Source: Phaeodactylibacter luteus (GTDB lineage: Bacteria; Bacteroidota; Bacteroidia; Chitinophagales; Saprospiraceae). From it: a DNA stretch of 64,000 nucleotides. Positions 35,701 through 42,197 of this stretch are shown one piece after another. The stretch is taken from NCBI RefSeq assembly GCF_007993045.1, contig NZ_VOOR01000004.1:62001-126000 (forward strand). The letters run 5' to 3'. A program made the position numbers and the translations under genes. The notes beneath the pieces are model-generated. The model worked only from the letters and a program-made list of their open reading frames with translations. It did no database searches and had not been told where the DNA came from. The first letter of the stretch is position 1. Every line of letters starts with the position of its first letter.

Positions 35701-36148
35701 GCGCATTGCGGAATTGGCGTTCTGCTTCGCTCAGCTTTTCGTACAGATACCTCTTGAAATCCGGCGATGCATCCTTTGGGCACGCTTTATACTGTATGGC
35801 CCATTTCGTCATCTCGCTGGCATGGGGGATTTCCTTCGCGTGCTCTGGTAGCTCACCATTTTTTTGAATGTAGTCCGTGACCAGATCGACGTAGCTCTTT
35901 ACCTGCAGGACATGCTGATCGAAGAGGTCTTTCCCCACGAGCGCCTTCAGGTCGTCAACGGGTAAGTTCTTTTTGAGGGTTGTCACAAACCAGATGTTTT
36001 GCCCGGGCCCGTCCGCTAATTGAATCTGCTCCTTCATGTATTGGAGTGCGTAGTACGTTTTTCCAAAGCCGGTCGGGAGCGTCAGAAGTAAAAGCCCATT
36101 GGGGTCATCGGCAGTGGCGTGGCGGCTGATTATATCCTTTAGCGTCAT
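32714..36148 (-). CDS. ddmD: DdmD-like superfamily 2 helicase with C-terminal PD-(D/E)XK nuclease
   Basis: An 1144-residue helicase-nuclease. Helicase motifs are TLPTGFGKTYYALQ (motif I, Lys30), VVFIDEFDAS (motif II, DEFD 230-233), GISATAG (motif III, about 500), VVSTYQTMGAGQNIQY (motif V region) and IQAVGRLSRTR (motif VI, about 817). The C-terminal domain (about 1010-1100) has GALGEVIGAHLLE, the catalytic YLDFKYWGAG (D-x-K, about 1060) and AAIIVNIVSPAP, a PD-(D/E)XK nuclease arrangement. DdmD of Vibrio cholerae has the same order and nearly the same size, and with DdmE it unwinds and cuts plasmids. First gene of the probable ddmD-ddmE-brxABC-pglX operon. A different defence helicase family is possible but fits less well. 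Confidence 0.72.
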   Translation of the reverse strand: MTLKDIISRHATADDPNGLLLLTLPTGFGKTYYALQYMKEQIQLADGPGQNIWFVTTLKKNLPVDDLKALVGKDLFDQHVLQVKSYVDLVTDYIQKNGELPEHAKEIPHASEMTKWAIQYKACPKDASPDFKRYLYEKLSEAERQFRNALKAYLKPKLKGQSEAKGRLNELRSDKNLRWVEELYPIVAVFEKRVFFSTVRKFYTQLDTIIGPAVQIATSGIVENSVVFIDEFDASKQHIQDAIVEHTERYTQDILGLFVRIARGVDARSLPTSRLRPMITEQELNYLQDRFERLRAEAEAIRSGFHFDYHFLLRSATAQDRAFLFHDYRYHTFVGDNRAYLKVEPNQADATNYIHTQPEPPETEQENLLFLLNKLKGFIWMFAYFIGDLSRVYQSVHSKRPETEERMSSGNAIRTCLEVFDINDVPTHRFFEDFITQRTFSAGLSRGDLMDESPLGQGFRYFDLLNSQAHDANTKLRFADTLTTPERWMLGLCQRALVIGISATAGFDAPLSNYSLAFLRAHLQNRFYALRPDEVTALESAFRERYAQAGRHKISVEAVSCPVDRALALKALLPGAGKEVYKTLAHQLPGDEEAYATSRYIKLGMAYARFIQEEDCHSFLCLLNKLPRKGQNDDFTEEVLISVLTEIRICYLKETEEEAKQEVSSTLYIVDSSGFEHNFERICEHLKKGHDAFVVSTYQTMGAGQNIQYEPHPGQKVVAVNDLEYGDGKKDYDGIYLEQPTHLLSYFRSGEAISDTDLIHYLFEVAYLEAGGAISQEQKSARVRYIFGRKLNKYAVLNSGSVRESESVVAHYCRVIIQAVGRLSRTRLKPPVTHLLYDQNLARYLNQFSAEGHLLVREFEALQKHAQVHQQGHPADPAEKIRNQNVSTSIQTATLLRKLARRRIWQESEIAFWEGLRTYVLKNPTASKERITGNGLIRFYIAHPGGERLRMYNYQTRSDFKNDLSISFNQESGKSASEDAARLPELMKIRTIQMLFEQKGYAMEFQPNERMVSPPTFQNIYLGALGEVIGAHLLEKHGISCRPLPPEHYERFDAVTDNGIYLDFKYWGAGTRVDARVQKEKIRKKLEEVGGKAAIIVNIVSPAPDYQPVTGEDGIIEVPGLLDLSRGVVLEEHLQFIHDKIMKL

Positions 36149-36176
36149 CTGGTATCATTGATTTATATCGATAAAG

Positions 36177-36193
36177 TAGAAAAAACAGTGCCA
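36177..36193 (-). promoter_or_regulatory. Candidate sigma-54 (-24/-12) promoter of ddmD
   Basis: On the minus strand the sequence is TGGCAC-TGTTT-TTTCT. The -24 half TGGCAC is exact; the -12 half TTTCT differs from TTGCW at one base (the G). Spacing is the standard one. The element ends about 28 bp before the ddmD start codon, and a sigma-54 activator gene is divergent next door. Confidence 0.5.
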
Positions 36194-36233
36194 ATTGCCA
36201 TTTACATGTTTTTAATGTATTTTAAGCTTCTGG

Positions 36234-36268
36234 ATATTCATTTTCTGATTTCAATATTCATTTTCTGA
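36234..36268. promoter_or_regulatory. Two 15-bp direct repeats, candidate activator-binding site
   Basis: ATATTCATTTTCTGA occurs at 36234-36248 and 36254-36268, exactly 20 bp apart (two helical turns, same DNA face). The pair lies about 40-75 bp upstream of the proposed -24 element of ddmD and directly before the activator's own start codon, a position suited both to activating ddmD and to autoregulation. Confidence 0.55.
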
Positions 36269-36273
36269 ATAGC

Positions 36274-37713
36274 ATGGTCCGAATTCTAATCTCTTGGATA
36301 GCTACTGGCAATGACTTCCTAAAAAGCGGAGGAGTTAACGAAGAGGGTACAACGATGAGCTTTCACCGGCACTTCTATGAGGACTACGACCGGCATATTT
36401 TGCTTTACAGTGCCAAAGAAAAGCAGGACACCCGTGTTATGCACCTGCTCAACGCCCTCAGGAAGCACTTTCCGAAGCACCGTGTTTATCCCCAATGGTA
36501 CGCCCCCTTTGATGTGATTAGCCTGGAAGCCATTCAATCAAGGATAGAACCCTTGTTGCTTGAGCATGCCGATGACCAAATAGACCTTTTCATTTCCCCT
36601 GGCACTCCGGCTATGCAAACCGCGTGGGTGCTTGCCCATCTCACCCTGAATTTGAACACCCGCCTATTGCAGGTTAGACCCCAAAAATTTACTAAGGAAC
36701 AAAAACAGCCTGAGCTGTTGGAAGTCCGCATAAAGCGGGACGCCCTTACGGCTAGCGCAGTGATCAGGGAACAACTTCAAACCAAAAGTGCCGGGAGTGC
36801 CCTTTCGGAGCGCTTTTGCATGACGGACACCCTTAGTAAAGTGTATGCCCATGCGAAGCGGATAGCTGCTGCCGCAAATACCACCGTCTTCATAACCGGC
36901 GAGAGCGGAACCGGTAAAGAACTGCTTGCCCGGTATATTCACCGGGAGTCTCCAAGGCGGGAAGGCCCGTTCCTCCCGATCAACTGTGCAGCCCTTAGTG
37001 ATGAGCTGCTGGAATCCCGATTGTTTGGCTATAAGAAAGGAAGCTTTACCGGCGCAGAGGAGGACCGTAAAGGGCTCATTGAATCCGCGAGCGGCGGTAC
37101 CGTTTTCCTGGATGAGATTGGCGATATTTCTCCTCATCTTCAACAATCGTTACTCCGGGTATTACAGGAAAAAGAGGTTACGCCAATTGGTGGGCACCCT
37201 AAACCTGTGGACGTCCGGTTTATCTCCGCTACTAACAAAGACCTTCGTGCCCTTTGCAAAGCAGGGGAATTCCGCTGGGACCTATACTACCGCTTAGTGG
37301 TTACAGACCTTAGCCTTCCCGAGCTTCAGGATTACCCCCTAAAGGAGAAAGCGCAGCTACTTCAGTTCCTTACTAAGGAAAAACAAGCACAATTCAGACG
37401 ACCAACACCCCTGGAACTTACTAAGGAGATTCGTGACCTCATTATGGCCTATCCTTTCCTAGGCAATATCAGAGAGCTGGAAAACATACTGGAACGGCTA
37501 TATGCCCTATGCCCTGACCGTACCCCTACTAAGGCAGATTTACCGAATTGGATTGTGAGCCCTGACCCTTCCTTTTCGTTAAAGCTGGAGGATGTTATTC
37601 AGGAGCATGTGCAACGTGTATTTGAAACACAGGCCGGCAATCAAAAGAAAACGGCTGAGGTACTTGGTATCTCTTATAATACGCTGAGGAAACGGCTTGG
37701 GCTTCAAAAATAA
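36274..37713 (+). CDS. Sigma-54 activator with RtcR/CARF-like N-terminal sensor
   Basis: A 479-residue bacterial enhancer-binding protein. The N-terminal about 160 residues ([15 protein letters not shown]... then [20 protein letters not shown] and [11 protein letters not shown]) resemble the RtcR-type CARF-like sensor, a Rossmann-like fold that binds nucleotide signals such as linear or cyclic oligonucleotides. The central AAA+ domain has Walker [17 protein letters not shown] (208-223), the sigma-54 contact loop as GSFTGA (256-261, usually GAFTGA), and Walker B LDEIGD (279-284). A Fis-type helix-turn-helix closes the protein ([21 protein letters not shown]). No RNA-repair genes (rtcA/rtcB) are adjacent; instead the divergent neighbour is the DdmDE-BREX operon, its likely target. 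The gene contains six copies of the heptamer ACTAAGG/CCTTAGT. Confidence 0.85.
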   Translation: MVRILISWIATGNDFLKSGGVNEEGTTMSFHRHFYEDYDRHILLYSAKEKQDTRVMHLLNALRKHFPKHRVYPQWYAPFDVISLEAIQSRIEPLLLEHADDQIDLFISPGTPAMQTAWVLAHLTLNLNTRLLQVRPQKFTKEQKQPELLEVRIKRDALTASAVIREQLQTKSAGSALSERFCMTDTLSKVYAHAKRIAAAANTTVFITGESGTGKELLARYIHRESPRREGPFLPINCAALSDELLESRLFGYKKGSFTGAEEDRKGLIESASGGTVFLDEIGDISPHLQQSLLRVLQEKEVTPIGGHPKPVDVRFISATNKDLRALCKAGEFRWDLYYRLVVTDLSLPELQDYPLKEKAQLLQFLTKEKQAQFRRPTPLELTKEIRDLIMAYPFLGNIRELENILERLYALCPDRTPTKADLPNWIVSPDPSFSLKLEDVIQEHVQRVFETQAGNQKKTAEVLGISYNTLRKRLGLQK

Positions 37714-38048
37714 CTAAGCACCTCTTCCGGCATCCCCTCAAGCCCATCCCGCAACACCCGCCGCAGCACCCCTTCAAACTCCGCTGCATTCGTCAGCACG
37801 GATCGGTTGAGCAGTACCTCCACTTCCAACACAGCCTCTTCTTTCTTAGTAAGGAGAGTTGGCTCCTCCTCAGTAGCGGTAAAGTCCACCGTAATATACA
37901 GCTTACGCAGCGGCGTATCCAGGCTTAGTAAATCCACCTCCTCATTGAGTTTATCTTCCAAGGCTGATAAGACCTCCATAGGTATAGCCCGATCCTCATC
38001 ATGAGCAATGAGGCCAAAATAAAACTGCTTTGTAGTGACGTCTTCCAT
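37704..38048 (-). CDS. Small acidic protein of unknown family
   Basis: A 114-residue acidic protein ([20 protein letters not shown]...) with an alternating strand-helix look and no recognised motif. Its start shares one base with the stop of the upstream 163-residue gene, and its end overlaps the end of the convergent activator gene by 10 bp. Last gene of a three-gene minus-strand set. Function unknown. Confidence 0.65.
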   Translation of the reverse strand: MEDVTTKQFYFGLIAHDEDRAIPMEVLSALEDKLNEEVDLLSLDTPLRKLYITVDFTATEEEPTLLTKKEEAVLEVEVLLNRSVLTNAAEFEGVLRRVLRDGLEGMPEEVLSYF

Positions 38049-38539
38049 CAGGTATCGCGTTTATTTCCGGGTGGACGTATTAGCGGCGGCTTGCGGCGAA
38101 GGTTCTCCGGCAGCAGGGCGTAGCTGTAAATCTGGATTTTCTCGCGGCGGAGGCACTCTTGTAACGGGCCTTCGTACTCTATTAAGTAGTAAAGCCCCTG
38201 CTCCATATGCCAGCGGCCGTAGCGGCGAGCCTCACCTTTGCGGGTTACGCCGTATTTCCACACCTCGTCCTTGTGCAGAAAGATACGGTTTTTTCCCGGA
38301 CAACTGTAGCAGGGGTACCAGCCATCCCGGGCAGCCCTTAGTACGTATTGTTCGGCGTTTTCGAGCTCTTCCAGTTCCCGGTTGAGTTTGGCTTGCCGTT
38401 CGGGAGATAAGCCCGGAATACCCTTAGTGATTTCGTAGGCGGCGTACAGGCTAAGTAAGGCGACCAAAATTACTAAGGCGGCTTTTGCCAGGTCAGGCGG
38501 CTTGGATTTAACAGGCGTTTGCCCTTTGTGAATAACCAT
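38048..38539 (-). CDS. Membrane-anchored protein with GIY-YIG-like block
   Basis: A 163-residue protein with one N-terminal transmembrane helix (about 17-38, AALVILVALLSLYAAYEI), a CxxC pair (YPCYSCPGKN), and a C-terminal part (DEVWKYGVTRKGEARRYG, then YYLIEYEGPLQECLRREKIQ and PPGNKRD). That C-terminal layout recurs in Bacteroidota proteins linked to mobile elements and loosely resembles a GIY-YIG nuclease fold. This is pattern memory, not a search result. It is the middle gene of the three-gene set, starting 3 bp after its upstream neighbour. Confidence 0.65.
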   Translation of the reverse strand: MVIHKGQTPVKSKPPDLAKAALVILVALLSLYAAYEITKGIPGLSPERQAKLNRELEELENAEQYVLRAARDGWYPCYSCPGKNRIFLHKDEVWKYGVTRKGEARRYGRWHMEQGLYYLIEYEGPLQECLRREKIQIYSYALLPENLRRKPPLIRPPGNKRDT

Positions 38540-38542
38540 GGG

Positions 38543-39196
38543 CTAAGGTTTAACTAAGGACTTTTTACGTTGAATCACCGCAAACAAATCCGAATACGCG
38601 TATATGACGAAAGCTATCAGGGCGGAAAGCGTGATCTTGACCGTTAAATCCGGCAGCTCACAGTAGTAAAGGATATTAATCCAGCACTGAATGAACGCCA
38701 ACACGATCAACACGCTGCGTTTAGCCTGATGTACGGTGAGCATAAGGGCGGTGATTTCCGATACGCTACCGAACACGTAGCCCAGCCACAGCGTATCCTC
38801 GGCGCTTACCCGGTGTACGAGCTGCACGACGTGGTGGACCTGTATAGCAATGGCTCCAACGAGCGTACAAAACACGATGGCCTTCGAAGTTGCCCAGTGC
38901 GCTACGAACTGTATCCCCCGAATTAAACGGGGCGGCGTAGGCTGTACGGGCTCCAACGTTGCCGTTGCTGGGTTTAACGCTGTTGTGCCTCCTGTTAAAC
39001 GCGCTATACAGCGTTCAACTTCGGCTTGCTTTTCGCCATTCGCTGTTTTTAGCCTATATTCGAGCAGGCGCAGGTATTCCTCCTCACTGATCGCTGATTG
39101 CGGTTGCCGGGGCGTTATACCAAGGCGCTGTAAAGCTTCCAGGCACCGCTGATGCGAGGAGTAAACGCCAGTCCAAATGTCGGAAGTCAAACACAT
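38543..39196 (-). CDS. Four-helix membrane protein of unknown function
   Basis: A 217-residue protein with a soluble N-terminal about 90 residues (SEEEYLRLLEYRLKTANGEK...) and four hydrophobic helices near residues 103-125, 140-160, 165-183 and 187-207. Not recognised. It opens the minus-strand three-gene set and is divergent from the small XRE regulator gene at 39271, which may control it. Confidence 0.65.
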   Translation of the reverse strand: MCLTSDIWTGVYSSHQRCLEALQRLGITPRQPQSAISEEEYLRLLEYRLKTANGEKQAEVERCIARLTGGTTALNPATATLEPVQPTPPRLIRGIQFVAHWATSKAIVFCTLVGAIAIQVHHVVQLVHRVSAEDTLWLGYVFGSVSEITALMLTVHQAKRSVLIVLAFIQCWINILYYCELPDLTVKITLSALIAFVIYAYSDLFAVIQRKKSLVKP

Positions 39197-39227
39197 AACG
39201 GTCGTTTTGGCACTACAAAAATAGTCG

Positions 39228-39241
39228 TTATTAGATAATAA
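39228..39241. promoter_or_regulatory. Possible operator between divergent genes
   Basis: TTATTA-GA-TAATAA is a 14-bp dyad in the 74-bp gap between the membrane protein gene and the XRE regulator, flanked by GTCGTT and CGACTTT half-matches. A plausible binding site for the regulator. Confidence 0.4.
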
Positions 39242-39270
39242 TTAAAATCGTTTGACGACTTTAACTGAGC

Positions 39271-39474
39271 ATGGCAGAGGAAAAACTCAACCGGATCAAG
39301 GAAGTCCTGCGCGAACAGGGCCGTACGAACAAGTGGCTAGCTGCCCAATTGGGCAAGACTGAGGTCACGGTTTCCCGTTGGTGCCGTAATGTACAGCAGC
39401 CGGACCTGGAGACGCTGTACCGGATTGCGCGGACGCTGGGAGTGGGGGTTTGTACTTTATTGGTGGAGGAGTAA
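39271..39474 (+). CDS. Small XRE/Cro-type regulator
   Basis: A 67-residue protein that is essentially one helix-turn-helix domain: RTNKWLAAQLGKTEVTVSRW, then CRNVQQPDLETLYRIARTLGV. Of the Cro/CI type found singly in Bacteroidota mobile regions. It is divergent from the three-gene membrane set, which it may regulate. Confidence 0.8.
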   Translation: MAEEKLNRIKEVLREQGRTNKWLAAQLGKTEVTVSRWCRNVQQPDLETLYRIARTLGVGVCTLLVEE

Positions 39475-39475
39475 G

Positions 39476-40040
39476 TTAGGTAATAGATCGAATCACGTTT
39501 TCTATACGTTTGTCCGTAGAGTCACAAAAAACAAAAGTCGCCATTTCGCAGAGTCTGCTGTAAACTCTTGTCCCGTATTGCTCCTCGATTTCCTCTGGAC
39601 CTAAATTTGACGGGAAGTGAGTTATCAAGCCGGAATTGCGATAGCCTACATATCGCTGATAGACTATTGTCTCAATGAGCGCTAACTTAGTACAAAAGCA
39701 TCGCACAATAGGCGGTTCAATGCCAATGCCATCAATCAAAGCGGGTTGGGTGGAAAACCTGTACAAGCCTTCTCTACCATCTTTATCAACATCCAGCGCA
39801 ATCTTATCCGCTGAATAGACCTTTAAATGCTCGGTCTTTATCCAGGTGCATGAGGACCCTACTTGCCACCTCCAGCATTAAAGTTCCACCTACGCCTGGT
39901 GGACCAAAGAAGAAGAGCCCTTTGTGCAATTGCCATTCATAAGAATGGTCACCTGCTAGGTAACCTACCAGATTTTGAAAAACGGATTTCATATTGTCAT
40001 CGATACGTCCTTTCTCTCTAGTCGCTTGATTGAAAGCCAT
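39476..40040 (-). pseudogene. Frameshifted DnaC/IstB-like ATPase
   Basis: Two overlapping minus-strand frames join into one ATPase. The first carries the P-loop region KGLFFFGPPGVGGTLMLEV, in which the Walker A GKT has become GGT, so the catalytic lysine is lost. A shift near 39805-39825 leads to YSADKIALDVDKDGREGLYR and then to LITHFPSNLGPEEIEEQYGT, RVYSRLCEMATFVF, the sensor/arginine-finger end of DnaC-type helicase loaders. Two independent lesions mark it as dead. Probably left over from a phage or transposon replication module. Confidence 0.7.
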
Positions 40041-40131
40041 CCAATATAACTTTTTGACTTCCGAGTAATCATGTTGAACTTTCGGAAGATTCTTCGGACG
40101 CAGCTAATTGGCCAGTAGCAGGGGCTCTGTT

Positions 40132-40401
40132 TCATAGGTTTCGCCAATGCCCATCAAGGGGGACCACACCTTCCGCCAGCCAGGCTTCCATCATCTCCTC
40201 ATTCCAGCCGCGCTCATCCCACAGGCGGTCCATCTCATCACTTGCCTGTTTGGCAAAATAGTGGGCTAGCAAACGCTGCACATCTTTGAGCTGTTCCTCG
40301 CTCAGCTCCATGCTGTAAAATTTGAGCAGCTCGAGCTGCAGATTGGTCAGTGGCTGGCCCAATAGCTTGGCTTTTGATTTTCTATGGTTGTCCCTGTCCA
40401 T
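40132..40401 (-). CDS. Orphan antitoxin-like protein, paralogue of the PIN antitoxin
   Basis: An 89-residue protein that aligns with the antitoxin at 18189-18410 (LTNLQLELLKFYSMELSEEQLKDVQRLLAHYFAKQ..., then DRLWDERGW). The C-terminal end differs (WLAEGVVPLDGHWRNL) and no PIN gene follows, so it is a solitary or recently truncated antitoxin. It begins next to the remnant of a restriction helicase gene. Confidence 0.6.
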   Translation of the reverse strand: MDRDNHRKSKAKLLGQPLTNLQLELLKFYSMELSEEQLKDVQRLLAHYFAKQASDEMDRLWDERGWNEEMMEAWLAEGVVPLDGHWRNL

Positions 40402-40530
40402 CTACACACTTTTTACAGCTGCCTGCAATCTATTTGGATGCCCCGTCAGCGGGTCGAGCTCCCAATGCTGCTCAGGCCGGTTGTAGGGTGAATTGAGGAT
40501 AGGGTTTTCGAAAAAGTTAGCTGCTGTCAT
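40402..40530 (-). pseudogene. N-terminal stub of a type III-like restriction helicase
   Basis: A 42-codon stub starting MTAANFFENPILNSPYNRPE and continuing QHWELDPLTGHPNRLQA before a TAG. The NPILNSPY...P..HWELD opening is the characteristic N-terminus of the large (about 1000-residue) restriction endonuclease subunit of the BPTD_3080-type family. The rest of that gene is absent. The following base after the stop leads straight into the orphan antitoxin gene, so a deletion has removed nearly all of it. Confidence 0.6.
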
Positions 40531-40713
40531 GATTGCTTCGCTCTTGCCGTACACCAATCATAGCGTACAATGCTAAATTTAAACAATAAAGTGGATTACC
40601 TGCCTTTCCTGCATTGTTTTTTTAGCGTTGTTCGTTCTTGCCCACACCAAAGCTTATCTCCCGAAAGCCCGCCTTCCCCTTTTCCGTCAGGCAAGGGCGC
40701 ATCATCGGCAATG
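40531..40713. other. Spacer without a recognised gene
   Basis: AT-rich then GC-rich spacer upstream of the restriction-helicase stub; no coding feature seen. Confidence 0.4.
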
Positions 40714-40854
40714 GGGCGTAAACCCAAGCGCTTATGTTTTCCGGGCTTTAGCCTGGCATCGGCCTAGCGCTGCGGAGGGGTGCAAGCCCGCAGGGCCGAG
40801 CGAAGAGCGAGCCCCGGAGCATAGCGGCACCTGCCGTGAGGCAGGGGCAGGCCC
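40714..40854 (-). repeat. Dispersed MITE-like element, copy D, truncated
   Basis: Inverted relative to copies A-C. It keeps the terminal GGGCGTAAACCC end (40714) and the GC-rich core (GCTTTAGCCTGGCATCGGCC ... CTGCCGTGAGGCAGGGGCAGG) but lacks the T-rich other end. It abuts the hairpin repeat of the RAYT transposase. Confidence 0.65.
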
Positions 40855-40865
40855 ATCAGATACTG

Positions 40866-41020
40866 CCGTCCTTACAGGACTGTTTACTGCGCTTATTGCC
40901 TTTCCACAATCTGACGATTGCCGGAAAGAATCATCGTCCCTCCGGGACTTGGCTCTGAGATGGCTTATTCATTGAGTTCCGCAGGAACGGCATAATTTAC
41001 GCACGTTCGTAAGAGCGTGC
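40866..41020. repeat. 155-bp hairpin-rich repeat, left of RAYT gene
   Basis: A series of small stem-loops: GTCC-TTAC-AGGAC, CAATC-TGA-CGATTG, GTCCC-TCC-GGGAC, GTTCC-GCA-GGAAC and GCACG-TTCGTAAGAG-CGTGC. A near-identical direct copy lies at 41535-41689 on the other side of the transposase gene. Looks like REP-type DNA handled by the Y1 transposase. Confidence 0.7.
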
Positions 41021-41038
41021 GTAAGCAAGAGCGTGCGA

Positions 41039-41503
41039 TCAATCCTCAAAAAAGTCCGGCAAGTACTTTGCATCCGGCTCTATCTCATGCTTCTTAAGGA
41101 TATCGAGATATTCCTTCCGGAAAGACTTCTTCGCATGATGCGCCTTTTGGTTCTTGATATAATAGCGCACCGCGTCTACATGCGTCCGGCTCACCGAAAA
41201 AGTGCCGCCACCGGTCTGCCAGCTGAATTTTTGGGGCAAAAAGCCTTGATCGTTGATCCACTTGGAGGAATTGGCTTTGACCTTTTGCACAAACGTCGCC
41301 GGGGCCATATCCGGCCGCAAGCGGGCTGCGATATGGATATGGTCGGGCATGCCATTGACTTGGAGCGGTGTCTGCCCAAGATTTTTGATGATGCCTACGA
41401 TGTATTTGTACAGCTCTTCCTCAAAGGATGGCAATATCAATGCCTGCCGATACTTCACGGCGCTGACGTGGTGGATGTAAAGTTTGGAAAAGGAATTGGG
41501 CAT
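41039..41503 (-). CDS. REP-associated tyrosine transposase (Y1/IS200-like)
   Basis: A 154-residue Y1 transposase. The HUH motif is DHIHIAARL (about residue 55) and the catalytic tyrosine is in VDAVRYYIKNQKAHH (about residue 118), with MPNSFSKLYIHHVSAVKYRQ at the start. The start at 41503 is chosen because it matches the family opening; the frame continues upstream to 41578 without family features. It is flanked on both sides by 155-bp direct repeats made of mini-hairpins, the usual setting of RAYT proteins, which nick single-stranded hairpin DNA. No TnpB is present. Confidence 0.85.
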   Translation of the reverse strand: MPNSFSKLYIHHVSAVKYRQALILPSFEEELYKYIVGIIKNLGQTPLQVNGMPDHIHIAARLRPDMAPATFVQKVKANSSKWINDQGFLPQKFSWQTGGGTFSVSRTHVDAVRYYIKNQKAHHAKKSFRKEYLDILKKHEIEPDAKYLPDFFED

Positions 41504-41534
41504 AGTACTTTGGGTTTTGGGTTGAAATATAATT

Positions 41535-41689
41535 CCGTCCTTACAGGACTGATTTCTGCTTTTCTTTCTTTTCAACAATCTGACGATTGTCGGAAAGAGT
41601 TATCGTCCCTCCGGGACTTGGCTCTGGGATGGCTTATTTATTGAGTTCCGTAGGAACGGCATAAATTACGCACGTTCGTAAGAGCGTGC
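41535..41689. repeat. 155-bp hairpin-rich repeat, right of RAYT gene
   Basis: Direct copy of 40866-41020 with few differences. Further partial hairpins (GTTCCGTAGGAAC at 41694-41706 and a diverged ACACATTCGTAATAGCGTGT) continue to about 41742, so this side has an extended array. Confidence 0.7.
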
Positions 41690-41819
41690 AAAAGTTCCGT
41701 AGGAACGGTATTTCATTCACACATTCGTAATAGCGTGTAAAATCTCGTAAGGCTAGGCATCTACTATATCGCTCAAATCCCCTCTTACAAGATAAAAATC
41801 TTTTCTGTTGAGCTAAAAT

Positions 41820-42090
41820 TCAATTGTTCAGCACCGTCCGCCCCAGCGCTGTCGAGTGAAAACCAGATTGTCGTTTTTTTTTTGAGAGGGGGCCTGCCCC
41901 TGCCCAACGGGCAGGTGCCGCTATGCTACGGGGCTCGCTATCCGCTCGGCCCTGCGGGCCTGCCGCCCCTTCGCAGCGCTAGGCCGGTGCCAAGCTGAAG
42001 CCCGGAAAGCATGGCCGCCTGCGACATTTTGGCTCACGCCAGCTCTGTCGCCCGATACATCTGATCCCAGCTGCACGCCCTGCCCGGTTA
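41820..42090 (-). pseudogene. Decayed winged-helix gene end, copy 3, split by copy B of the dispersed element
   Basis: When the element at 41854-42041 and one target copy are removed, the minus strand reads PGRACSWDQMYRATALGRTVLNN and a TGA. This aligns base by base with the gene end at 7843-7930 (PDKPRSRNQKYRVTEVGRAVLKK). The element therefore inserted into an already decaying copy. Confidence 0.6.
41854..42041 (+). mobile_element. Dispersed MITE-like element, copy B, with 8-bp target duplication
   Basis: A 188-bp copy with left end GAGTGAAAACCAGATTGTCG and right end (reverse complement) TGGCGTGAGCCAAAATGTCG. It is flanked by GCGCTGTC (41846-41853) and GCTCTGTC (42042-42049), an 8-bp duplication with one mismatch. 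It is inserted in the third copy of the decayed winged-helix gene end. Confidence 0.75.
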
Positions 42091-42197
42091 AGAGCATGGG
42101 TAAGGGCCTCACTTCACCCCCACCGCTGCCCTAAACGACATCCCCTTCCCCGGCCAGAAAATGATAAAACGCTTTCTAGAAAACAAGAAGGGCCACA

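Noticed and set aside
36274-37713. Assignment of the activator as RtcR controlling RNA repair
   Set aside because: No rtcA or rtcB homologue lies near; only the sensor architecture is shared, so the RtcR name and pathway are not used.
39210-39225. TTTTGGCACTACAAAAATAG as another sigma-54 promoter
   Set aside because: The TGGCAC half matches but the -12 half (AAATA) does not.
40628-40975. Short frames ending ..SDDCRKESSSLRDLALRWLIH (also at 41033-41644)
   Set aside because: They run through the hairpin repeats flanking the RAYT gene and are repeat-derived.
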